Shown piece after piece: positions 10,988 to 18,839 of a stretch of DNA of 64,000 bases (position 1 is the stretch's first letter; each line of letters begins with the position of its first letter). The notes beneath the pieces were generated by a model that saw nothing but the letters and a program-made list of their open reading frames with translations, was not told where the DNA came from and searched no databases. This stretch comes from Lactuca virosa (lineage: Eukaryota; Streptophyta; Magnoliopsida; Asterales; Asteraceae), in contig CAKMRJ010003334.1 of NCBI GenBank assembly GCA_928212115.1, forward strand, positions 39,900,295 to 39,964,294, written 5' to 3'. A program made the translations under genes and the position numbers.

Positions 10988-11004
10988 CCCCGGCAACGGC
11001 GCCA
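10988..11004 (-). promoter_or_regulatory. Primer binding site, tRNA-Asp
   Basis: On the plus strand CCCCGGCAACGGCGCCA equals the 3' end of plant tRNA-Asp as I know it, so the minus-strand element RNA is complementary to that tRNA. It lies 6 bp inside the 5' LTR end at 11011. Confidence 0.9.
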
Positions 11005-12037
11005 AAAACTTGATGTGTGTAAAATGCACTGGTTTTAATCCAACTTTTGAGTTATAAATTAAGCACACAAAGGCAGTGAACCTGTCTTTTAGTGGTATAG
11101 TTAGGTAAGTAGAGTGTCGAACTCAGGGAACGGTAAATTAAAACTAAAGACTAATTTTATCTAAATTAAATAGTAAATATGGGTTTTCTCTAGTTTACAA
11201 GACTAGAAACTTACTAATACTACTTGAGCTAAGAACTAGAAAAACAAAGATTTAACTGAATTCAATAATAAAAGGGACTTCTGTTTAGTTCAACTCAATT
11301 GATCCTATGGTTGATATTATGGTAATAGTGCAATGGATTAATTCTTCTATTGGCTACCGATTCAAGTGATTAGCCTTGCGTTCGCTACGATAATCCTTAG
11401 AAAAAACAAACTAACTCAAACATGATCAGTTGTCTAATTTAATTTAATTCACTAGATTATTTATTCGGGTTAATTTAGACTTGTAATAGCTAACTAAATT
11501 GGTCCTTTAGTTAACCTCTTGCTGATGGTCATCAAACAAGCTCACACATGAATTTACCTAATTTTTCTTATTAATTCTAGTTTCACGTTCGTTAGTCCTA
11601 GACATATGATAAAGTGGTCACATAAACATATGGGGTTGATAATTAAAAGATGTTCATACTATTCAATTATCTTCCTATTAACAGAAAATTAGTTATCATT
11701 CACACATAAGGTTCTTTAACAAGCTAGAATCAACAAAATCACCAATATTAAATTAATCCTACCATAAAATCAAACCATAATATCAATTTGTATCCCCAAA
11801 CAGAAGTTTAAGAGTTTTAGCTCATGATTGAGGTAATTAACAGCAATAAAACGATTCTAATTGTCTAACCATAATTGAGAAACAATAGATTAAGTAGAAT
11901 GATGAGAATGTGCCTCAAATCTTCTTCGGAATTGGATTCTAGGTTGTATCTTCGTTCTCTAGGGTTCTTCTAGCTCTTCAATCGCAGCTTGCTTCTCCCC
12001 AAAGGTTTCAGCAGCCCTTCCATCGGATTAAGACCCG

Positions 12038-12046
12038 CTATTTATA
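12038..12046 (-). promoter_or_regulatory. TATA box of the Athila 5' LTR
   Basis: TATAAATAG on the minus strand, embedded in a GC-richer flank; the only good TATA in the LTR, conserved in the 3' copy at 1030-1038. Confidence 0.55.
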
Positions 12047-12067
12047 ATTATCACAAAATAGGGGGCT

Positions 12068-12098
12068 ACTCGGCGAGTAGGTCGTGGACTCGCCGAGT
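12068..12098. repeat. ACTCG-N-CGAGT doublet, Athila 5' LTR
   Basis: Copies at 12068-12078 (G) and 12088-12098 (C), centres 20 bp apart; LTR duplicate of 1059-1089, just beyond the TATA box. Confidence 0.9.
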
Positions 12099-12160
12099 AC
12101 TAGTGTGAAATCCGTGTTCGGCAAGGAATCTTGACTTTTCTTTCGGGAACATTCTAATGA

Positions 12161-12192
12161 ACTCGCCGAGTACGTGCGTGGACTCGCCGAGT
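12161..12192. repeat. ACTCG-N-CGAGT doublet, Athila 5' LTR
   Basis: Copies at 12161-12171 and 12182-12192, both centre C, centres 21 bp apart; LTR duplicate of 1152-1183. Confidence 0.9.
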
Positions 12193-13396
12193 AAGTGTGT
12201 AGTTTTCCCTTTTCCTTCATTCTTTGGTCTCTAATTGCTTCTCCTTTTTCCTTCTGCTTCCAAGCATGTCTTTTGGACTGAAAACACAATATAAGCATTA
12301 TTAAGTACCTTTTGTCCATATTATGCATATAATTAGCCAAAAATGAATAGAAATATATGTTAAACATATGATTAATTATGCACATATCAAATATAAATAA
12401 AACTCTTATTATTTAATCACCATATTAATTAGAGTTTATTCATTGTATAATGTTTCGAGTAATCAACTAAACACTTGAATTAAACATCAGTCATGCCATG
12501 TTATAAACATGCATACTATGTCTCTCTATGGTCCTTCCTTTGTGAACAGATCGGTTGGACATTATTCCAATGATGCTCATTTCACAATTTCAAATTCTTG
12601 TTACTAATAAATGTGTTAAAGTTCAACCTTACATGTAATATCCTTTTGTGATGTCGAGGCTTCAAAGTCATAGAGACTTCGCCAACGATATTACAAAATG
12701 TTCCATTGGAACTTTGTTACCTAAAACAATTCCATGGTAACGAAGTCTCAAATTCAAGATACACTCCTTGAACATCTTCCTTGCATTAAAGTTCCTAACT
12801 CACATGTAGATTTTATCATCATCTCCCATTATGGAAACATTTGCATATTCCCATATGACCATCAATTCTGATCAAGAAACATCTCAATCTAAAAATATGT
12901 CACTATGGTCCTTCCAACCAATACTATACTTACAACTATCCACAAGCAACCAATCCTTTTGTATAACCTCAGATTGTTCTTGACAGTTGTTCAACAACTT
13001 TAGTCACATCCAGTTCTAGTCCTTTTCCCTCTCAATGCCCTAGGCATTTGGAAAAATCAGAACAAGTAAATATGATAGCATATGTAATCAATCCTATATC
13101 CGAAGCATATGAGATTCAATTCATTATGTCTTACATAAAGACCTGAGATTTGTTCAATCTCTTGCTATAATATTTCCTTATATTGAACTTCCTATGTTGA
13201 ACCATTTCAACACGATATTCATATATGTCCAAGACTAAGTTCTTTTAAAACCTTAAATCTAAACTTTTAGATTTAAAATGAAGTATGAATGCCCTCTCCC
13301 TTAAATCTTTCTATACCGAAACAATTCCCAAACTTTGCAATTTGCAAATTTGAAATCTTTGTTTCCTATAATTAGTATTGCCAACTTGCAACACTT

Positions 13397-13459
13397 AGCA
13401 TAACAATTATGCTCCCACTAGCATAACAATTATGCTCCCAATAGCACAACAATTATGCT
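13397..13459. repeat. Three tandem 23-bp units with palindrome AGCATAA-N3-TTATGCT
   Basis: Palindromes at 13397-13413, 13420-13436 and 13443-13459 (last with one arm mismatch), centres 23 bp apart, joined by a CCCAC/CCCAAT spacer. B and H each keep one copy, with centre CAC. Confidence 0.8.
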
Positions 13460-13684
13460 CCCACTAGCATTGACATCTATCTAAAAATCAACTGGACTTC
13501 TAGAAATCAATACTTTTTTACTTCCTTACTAAAGTGCAGATTTCTGATACGTGATACTTCGATAAGTCTTCATCTAGACTTATCAAGCTTATACACCTTC
13601 ATTAAATAGCATATGTGTGTGTTTAAACCCTTTCAAAACTTATAGCTATAAGTCCTAAACGTTCAAATTGTACCTTGCCATTTC

Positions 13685-13728
13685 TCACAATTCGAACTAT
13701 GAAAAGGGATGTCGTAATCATATTGTGA
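13685..13728 (-). ncRNA. Constant-loop hairpin H1, element I 3' copy
   Basis: Arms TCACAAT (13685-13691) and ATTGTGA (13722-13728) around the conserved block AAAGGGATGTCGTAATC. Candidate RNA structure, not a known ncRNA gene. Confidence 0.5.
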
Positions 13729-13753
13729 ATATGAGAATGCAATTATCACAACT

Positions 13754-13758
13754 ACTAA
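13754..13758. repeat. Target-site duplication of element E, left
   Basis: ACTAA directly before the TGTAGCG end of E; identical ACTAA follows the right end at 59633-59637. Confidence 0.85.
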
Positions 13759-14114
13759 TGTAGCGCCCTGTTTCGAATCATTTCCTATTTCGGGGTAGTG
13801 ATCAAGGATTGGGTATTAGCAAACTTAGGACCCATGGAGAATTGAGATTTAGACGCTTTTGGGGGTGGATAATGTAATTTGGATGATCCGGGTATTCAGT
13901 TTGTGTTTTGGAGTCAAAGGGTATTTCGATAATTTGTCAGCTCGGGATTTTATGGAAATTAGATGTTTGTTCGGGAAATGTTAAGGCAAGTATGAGTTTT
14001 TTAAAGTGCAGAGCTTCTTGTTACCTTTTCATGGGTATATGGATCGTCTAAATTGAATTTATATCGAAGAAGTTATGGCCTTCGGAATGTGTTATGGTTT
14101 GAGGGGAAACCCTA

Positions 14115-14151
14115 GTACGCGGGGTGTACCTAGGGAGTACGCGCAGCGTAC
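14115..14151. repeat. GTACGC-N3-GCGTAC doublet
   Basis: 14115-14129 (centre GGG, right arm GTGTAC) and 14137-14151 (centre GCA, exact arms), centres 22 bp apart. 3' LTR equivalents: 49905-49919 and 49927-49941. Confidence 0.85.
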
Positions 14152-14165
14152 TGATGTGAAGGGCA

Positions 14166-14201
14166 TTACGTTGGGCATAATGTGGTGTACACTTAGCGTA
14201 C
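14166..14201. repeat. GTACGC-N3-GCGTAC doublet, degraded left copy
   Basis: A degraded palindrome at 14166-14180 and GTACAC-TTA-GCGTAC at 14187-14201, centres 21 bp apart. The 3' LTR copy of the right unit (49977-49991) is exact, with the same TTA centre. Confidence 0.7.
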
Positions 14202-14232
14202 TGCGAAGGTGGAAACGGGGATGCGAGACCTC

Positions 14233-14267
14233 GTATGCTGGGTGTACGATGGGTACGCGGGGCGTAC
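14233..14267. repeat. GTACGC-N3-GCGTAC doublet
   Basis: 14233-14247 (centre TGG) and 14253-14267 (centre GGG, exact arms), centres 20 bp apart; 40 bp upstream of the TATA box. Confidence 0.85.
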
Positions 14268-14306
14268 GAGGGTTAAAGGAAAAACCCTAATTTGGAAGTT
14301 ATAACC

Positions 14307-14314
14307 TATATAAA
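14307..14314 (+). promoter_or_regulatory. TATA box of element E 5' LTR
   Basis: TATATAAA, conserved in the 3' LTR at 50097-50104, directly downstream of three palindrome doublets. Confidence 0.55.
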
Positions 14315-14898
14315 CTATTAAGTCTTTTTGGATGGCCTCTTTACCAGCTTCCAAGTCTCCAAATCCTTATAAATCGTCTCTAAGCCTCCATGGTTGTGAT
14401 TTTGAGCTCATGGTGTGTACTTTGGTGTTTTTGGGTCATTTCGAAGAAGATGGAGGTTGGTGCAAGGTTGTGGATCAAGGAAGAGCTTGTGGATCTTGAT
14501 TATGTGCTTCATTTCCAGCTTGTTTGAGGTAAAAAGCTTTTACCTAGTTCATTGTTAGCTTGATATCTATGTTGTATGAGTTGTGGTTCATTTTGGTCCA
14601 AGAATGAGATCTAGTGGTTTGGTACCACTCCGGAGCTATGAGTTGCCACTCTTGGTGTTTCTGAGGTTCTAGATGCATAAAGTTGCCTCCTTTAGGGTTT
14701 GGAATCGCCCATGCATGATATGGTGTCCATTTGGTGAAAGCATAATGCTTTATCTTGAAGTTTGGTTCTTTTGGGGTATGCAAAGTCATCAAGTCAATGA
14801 CTTTATGGTTCTAGATGTTCATTAAGAAGTAGATCTGTGGTTTGGACTCCTGGTCATGAGCATTAAGAGCTTAAGAAGGGTTTTGGCTTAATGGATGA

Positions 14899-14983
14899 GT
14901 ACGTTGGGCGTACAAGTCTGTACGCGCAACATACAAGCCAAATAGTGAGTATCCTTAGCGTACAATGAGTACGCCCCGCGTAC
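14899..14983. repeat. Two GTACGC-N3-GCGTAC doublets
   Basis: 14899-14913 (TGG) with 14920-14934 (GCA), centres 21 bp apart; 14949-14963 (TTA) with 14969-14983 (CCC), centres 20 bp apart. The first pair is a triplet in the 3' LTR (50697-50753). Confidence 0.85.
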
Positions 14984-14999
14984 CTAGTCTGGAGGGATT

Positions 15000-15205
15000 T
15001 TGCATGTTGGGCTTCGGTTTGGGCCATCTTTTGGGCTTAGTTATCTTGGGCCCTGCTGGGCCTTTAGGTTTTGGGCTGATAATTATTTTGAGAAGGCCTA
15101 CAATGGGTTTGGGCCCAATTTGGAAAATTGGTCCATGGATTGGGCCTTGGGTGGTTTTTGTTATTTGGGCCTTGTGGATTATATGGTTCGGGCCTAAGTC
15201 TTGGT
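15000..15205 (+). promoter_or_regulatory. Cluster of TGGGC(C/T) motifs in the E 5' LTR
   Basis: About a dozen GGGCC, GGGCT or GGCCC words in 200 bp (for example near 15010, 15023, 15048, 15056, 15113, 15144, 15166). TGGGCC/T is the plant site II type promoter word. The corresponding part of the 3' LTR is missing at the H junction. Regulatory role is inference. Confidence 0.35.
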
Positions 15206-15609
15206 CCAAACTAGGTGAGGGGTAAATTGGTCATTTACCCTAGTAACGGATTTATGAATATGGATTGGGACCCTAATGTTGATTGGGTGTTGTTTTGATT
15301 TTTGATAGTTTGGGAATCGGCCAGCCAGCAGCCAGAGATTTATCCGTGGGATTCAGCAGTGCGAGGTGAGTTTCCTCACTATGTTTAGCGGGTCGAAGGC
15401 ACCAATATCGGCCTATGGTTTGGTATGTAGAGTGCAAGATGTCTGCGTGACTCTTGCATGTGTATGCTTACTGGGCGGGGCACGATGGTTATTCTATATG
15501 CTTGTATCGGGTTATGCATATATGATTTGTATGTGGGTGGGGCCCGTTGATTGTGAAGTATGCTACTATCTTTGTGATTTTCGCATGTGTTTGAATATTA
15601 TATGATTAT

Positions 15610-16379
15610 TGTTGGATAAGGTGTCTAAGTCCATAACTATATTTGAGATGTACTTGACCCGACCCGGCATGGTCCATTTGGGTTGCACTTCACCCGAACA
15701 ATTTATATGGATAATCTTTTGAGAATAGTATAAGTTATGATTTATTAATATATTATAAGTTCTAATATATTAATATGAAATCATATTATTTAAATTAGTA
15801 TTGATCTAAAATTAATTTAGAATTAATTTGGTGATCAAAAGTGTGACTAATTAAATATGGACTCTTGTATTTATATAGTGTGGGCTAATTCTTATTTAGA
15901 ATGGGCTAGGCTTGCATAGTAAGTCCATGGATAGTCCATCGAGCTTTAACCCATGGATCTCATGGAAATGAAAGATCATGGGTATTAGGGTTTACATGGA
16001 TGTAACCCTAATCCACCACACCTATATAAAGGAGTCATTGGCACTTGAAATTGCACTAGTTTTTGTGTGATAACTAAGGGTGGCCGATTTCTAGAAGTGT
16101 TCTACTATTCTCTCAAGTTTCCAAGGTTTGTGGTGATTTGTGACTTCCATTTGAGGCATCGACATTATCGGTGTTAGGCTCTCAAACTCCAAGCAATCAA
16201 CCACTACTAAAAGGTATGTAACTCTACTAGCTTATTATGTTTCAAAGTTCCCCATGCCATGCTAGTTAGGTTAAGAACCTTGGAAAAACAAATTTGCATG
16301 TATCTTTGTAAAACATAGATCCAAGGTTTCTAGGGTTGCATGTACACCTTAGGAGTGTTAGAATGCTCAAAACCCATCA
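15610..16379 (+). repeat. Element A 5' LTR
   Basis: Starts TGTTGGATAAGG and ends AAAACCCATCA. A TATATAAA box lies at 16023-16030. The LTR ends are shared, with more divergence inside, by B, H, I and J. Confidence 0.9.
16023..16030 (+). promoter_or_regulatory. TATA box of element A LTR
   Basis: TATATAAA followed by GGAGTCATTGG; same position in the resumed 3' LTR at 31022. Confidence 0.6.
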
Positions 16380-16380
16380 G

Positions 16381-16393
16381 TGGTATCAGAGCC
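16381..16393 (+). promoter_or_regulatory. Primer binding site, initiator tRNA-Met
   Basis: TGGTATCAGAGCC one base after the 5' LTR; the common primer site of plant copia elements. Confidence 0.93.
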
Positions 16394-16463
16394 TAGGCGT
16401 GTTTTCTTGATACTTGATGCAAATTGTTGAAAAAAGTCGAAAAATATGCATTCTGCTGAAGGA

Positions 16464-16546
16464 ACTCGCCGAGTCCATGGGGGGACTCGACGAGTCCATG
16501 TGTAAAATCATCCTACTCGTCGAGTAGGTTCATGCACTCGACGAGT
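16464..16546. repeat. Two ACTCG-N-CGAGT doublets after the PBS of A
   Basis: 16464-16474 (C) with 16485-16495 (A), and 16515-16525 (T) with 16536-16546 (A); centre spacing 21 bp in both. Centre bases here include A and T, unlike in Athila, where all are C or G. Confidence 0.9.
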
Positions 16547-16826
16547 AGAATGCCCAGAGTGCAGTTTTTCGAGTTTTGCTGCTGGAAATGGACTAGAAAC
16601 ATTACCCTAAACTGTTTTGGTCTTATAAAACTTGTTTTAGATGGTGTAATGGTTATGCTAATCCATTTTCAATGGCTATTATCAAAATTTCAAGTCTTGT
16701 ATGGTTTATTTATGATTCTTGAAATTGTTGATATGAATATTCATACACTTATGAGTTTAGAAGATCATAGGAATTATTTGCAACTTGCTTGTTAGTTTAA
16801 TTCTTGATCATTATGTGTTTTAATGG

Positions 16827-16856
16827 AATCCATAATTTGTTCTCAAGTTATGGATT
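16827..16856 (+). ncRNA. Leader hairpin CTTG-type, copy 1 of A
   Basis: Arms AATCCATAATTTG (16827-16839) and CAAGTTATGGATT (16844-16856) around TTCT; 13 pairs in RNA with one U-G wobble. C has the same hairpin at 31825-31854 with loop TCCT. Confidence 0.55.
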
Positions 16857-16976
16857 ACCAAAAGTCATTCTTTTAAAGTCCATTAATAAACACATAGGTT
16901 ACATAAAATGAAAAGTCTCTCATTTTAATAAACCATTAAGTCATAAGTTATGAAAGATGAAAAGTTTTGAAAGTTA

Positions 16977-16998
16977 CAAAACTTGCCCTCAAGTTTTG
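16977..16998 (+). ncRNA. Leader hairpin CTTG-type, copy 2 of A
   Basis: Arms CAAAACTTG and CAAGTTTTG around CCCT; nine perfect pairs. The 12-mer CTTGCCCTCAAG also occurs in the Athila module at 4961-4972. Confidence 0.55.
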
Positions 16999-17225
16999 GA
17001 ACATGTAAAGTCTCACACACTTTGGTAAAACTTTAGTTCCAACCCCTGGAATTTTAAAAGCTAAAATTCAACCATTATACTTTATAATATTATAAGTTTA
17101 ATAATAATTATATATGTATAAGAACAAGTCGTTTTACCGTTAGTAGGCCTCATTCACGAAGCCGGTCTATAAGGAGGGTATAAGGTTGTTGCTAAGAAAA
17201 TGACAGCTTAATGGGTGTCCACTCT

Positions 17226-17270
17226 CACCCACCGCTTCCTTGAGTGGTGGAGGGTCGTTAGCCGAACGGA
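17226..17270 (+). ncRNA. Conserved leader stem block (GGTGGAGGGTCGTTAGCCGAAC)
   Basis: ACCCACC pairs with GGTGGAGGGT across a short loop, and the motif GTTAGCCGAACGG follows. The block is among the best conserved leader stretches, present at 29438-29490 (B), 32222-32266 (C), 56899-56951 (H) and 62688-62738 (I). The role is unknown; packaging is a guess. Confidence 0.5.
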
Positions 17271-17415
17271 TAGGACAATGACTTTAATCCTCATTAAAAG
17301 TATGATGAATGTAAAGTAACTAAATGTTTTTATAAATTCCCAATCTTAGTTACTTTAGGAAAATGTGAATAAGGTGCTAACCCATGAAATTACACTTTGC
17401 ACTTTGCTTAAGTCG

Positions 17416-17532
17416 TTAGTGGAGCGTGTGTGGTTAACCGGCACACTAAACTGGACTTAACAAGGTAGGCAAAGGGTGGCTTAAGGTTTATCATAGATCG
17501 GTGGAGCGCGTGTGGTTAACCTGCACATCGGT
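17416..17532 (+). ncRNA. Tandem GGTTAACC-loop hairpins of A
   Basis: Hairpin one: TTAGTG (17416-17421) with CACTAA (17444-17449). Hairpin two: ATCGGTG (17497-17503) with CATCGGT (17526-17532), pairing through G-U wobbles. Each loop carries GAGCGYGTGTGGTTAACC, including the 8-base self-complementary GGTTAACC (17432-17439, 17514-17521). Confidence 0.55.
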
Positions 17533-17738
17533 TGAGTGATAAACATTAAGAGTACCAAGTAATTTGCATGGTTACTTCACACCTTGTTTTGTGATCCTCG
17601 GCATCCTAGTCACAAAACTTGAAGGGCACACTCGAGATTGAAACATGCCATTGAAAAGTTCAATGAATCTCAAAGAATCTAGGAGTTTTAAAACCAATTA
17701 AAACCTAATAATTTATTTCGTTTTTCATGGTGGAAATT

Positions 17739-17861
17739 GGTGAATCGTCATTCACCTACCTTCAAATATTTTATAGCTTGGATTACGACATCCCTCTTCT
17801 AAGTTATAAAATATTTTGTTGGGTCCTAGCCTTAATATTACATTTGGGTGTCTTATTAAGG
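17739..17861 (+). ncRNA. Three-hairpin module before the gag start of A
   Basis: H2: GGTGAAT (17739-17745) with ATTCACC (17750-17756). H1: CAAATATTTTATAGCTT (17763-17779) with AAGTTATAAAATATTTTG (17801-17818) around a constant 21-nt loop. H3: CCTTAATA (17830-17837) with TATTAAGG (17854-17861). The module ends 43 nt before the ATG. Stem sequences differ in B, H and I but remain paired. Confidence 0.6.
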
Positions 17862-17904
17862 ACTATCTTTATATCTAATCTAAACTTGTTTTTCATCTTT
17901 TCAG

Positions 17905-18839
17905 ATGTCTTCCAACAATGTTGCTTCTAGCTCAAACCCTACCGACTCCTTCTCTCTCATGAACCTTTGTGGGAGAGTCATCTTTGATGGATCCAACTTT
18001 ATGGATTGGATCAGGAACATCAGGATGGTCACTCGGTATGAGGACAAGGAATATGTCCTCGACAAGGAGCTTAAGGAACTTGATGAGTCATCTGCTACTC
18101 CTGAGGAGATCGCTGAATAGTGGACTCATGAAAGAGATGCCACCAAAGTGGCATGTATCATGTTGGCCACAATGACACCCAAGCTCCAAAAGTCCTATGA
18201 GGACTATTACCCTTTTGAGATGCACTAGGACTTGATGGACCGCTACCATCAGAGTGCTCGTCAAGAGCGGTATGAAATCATCTCCTCCATGATAACAACC
18301 AGGATGAATGATGGTGAACCCATCATGGGCCACACGCATAAAATGCAAAGGTATGTGGACCATTTGCTGAAACTGAATATGAACTTCCCAGAGGAGTTGG
18401 CAATTGATATCATTTTGCACTCCTTACCTTCGTGTTATGATCAATTCCGAATGACATACCACATGAACAAGGAGGAAGTTACACTCAGCAAGCTTCAAGT
18501 ACTTTTGAAGACCGCAGAAAGTGGTCTTAAAGGTAAGTCGGTTGTTACTACTCCTACTCCTACCGCGGCCCCTGTCTTGGCAATCGGGCAAGGCAAAGGA
18601 AAGAAGAGGAAGAGCCCTTCGAAGGGTACCAAGGGAAAGTACCTTGATGGCTCCTTTTCAAGTGGAACCAAGAAAGGTTTTGTCACTCCTTCTGCTAACC
18701 CGAAAGAGGCTGAATGCTTCTATTGCCATGAAAAGTCGCACTGGAAGCGAAACTGCCCAAAGTACTTGCAAGATGTTAAGGATGGGAAAGTGAAACCCAA
18801 CCATGTAGGTATTTACACTATATTGTCTAATAACTCACC
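17905..18839 (+). pseudogene. Element A gag
   Basis: ATG at 17905 (MSSNNVASSSNP) follows the three-hairpin module. The reading frame continues unbroken into protease apart from in-frame stops at 18118-18120 and about 18226. Capsid-like text includes IRNIRMVTRYEDKEYVLD and LAIDIILHSLPSCYDQFRMTYHM, followed by a basic linker (GKGKKRKSPSKGTKGK) and the knuckle CFYCHEKSHWKRNC (CX2CX4HX4C) near 18715. Gag forms the particle that packages element RNA. The gag of H and I aligns with it (SLPESYSQFVKDYYM, CFYCHLKGHWKRSC). It cannot make full-length protein. Confidence 0.88.

Larger units (their letters stand above)
1..12389 (-). mobile_element. Athila-like Ty3/gypsy LTR retrotransposon, structurally complete but coding-dead
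   Basis: Two direct repeats of about 1.38 kb (1-1380, 11011-12389) with TG...CA ends bound an internal region read on the minus strand in the order PBS, gag, protease, RT, RNase H, integrase, extra ORF, PPT. Protease-RT-RNase H-integrase is the Ty3/gypsy order. The tRNA-Asp primer site, the CX2CX3HX4C gag knuckle and the ORF after integrase point to the Athila clade. By eye the LTRs differ by about 8 substitutions and 7 short indels, so insertion was recent, yet the coding frame is broken many times. It lies in an older gag-only copia element that resumes at 12390. The left target duplicate is outside the window. Confidence 0.92.
11011..12389 (-). repeat. 5' LTR of the Athila-like element
   Basis: Matches 1-1380 with about 1% divergence and has the same TG...CA ends. 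Differences include a TG dinucleotide at the outer end and several one-base changes in runs of A, T or G. Doublets at 12068-12098 and 12161-12192 repeat those in the 3' LTR. Confidence 0.93.
12390..13758 (-). mobile_element. Element I, left fragment: 3' non-coding part of a gag-only copia element
   Basis: No gene. The stretch aligns by eye with 24680-26040 in B and 52560-53990 in H, i.e. the AT-rich part between gag and the 3' LTR. It ends in ACTAA at 13754-13758, duplicated after E, and the same sequence resumes at 59638, where it again matches H without a gap. It contains one constant-loop hairpin (13685-13728) and a three-unit palindrome array (13397-13459). Confidence 0.82.
13759..15609 (+). 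repeat. Element E 5' LTR, first part
   Basis: Homologous to 49497-50801 and to 58841-59225. It includes the GTACGC-N3-GCGTAC doublets, a TATA box at 14307-14314 and a GGGC-rich block at 15000-15205. It is cut at 15609/15610 by copia element A. Confidence 0.85.
16394..17904 (+). other. Structured 1.5 kb leader of element A
   Basis: No gene; many upstream ATGs. In order it holds two palindrome doublets (16464-16546), two CTTG-tetraloop-CAAG hairpins (16827-16856, 16977-16998), an ACCCACC/GGTGGAGGGT stem block (17226-17265), two GGTTAACC-loop hairpins (17416-17532) and three hairpins directly before gag (17739-17861). All have counterparts in B, H or I. Confidence 0.75.

Noticed and set aside
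14965..15225. Overlapping ORFs of 65-86 codons on both strands rich in Gly, Leu, Pro and Ile
   Set aside because: They arise from the GGGC-rich block of the E LTR; no domain, and the region is a non-coding LTR.
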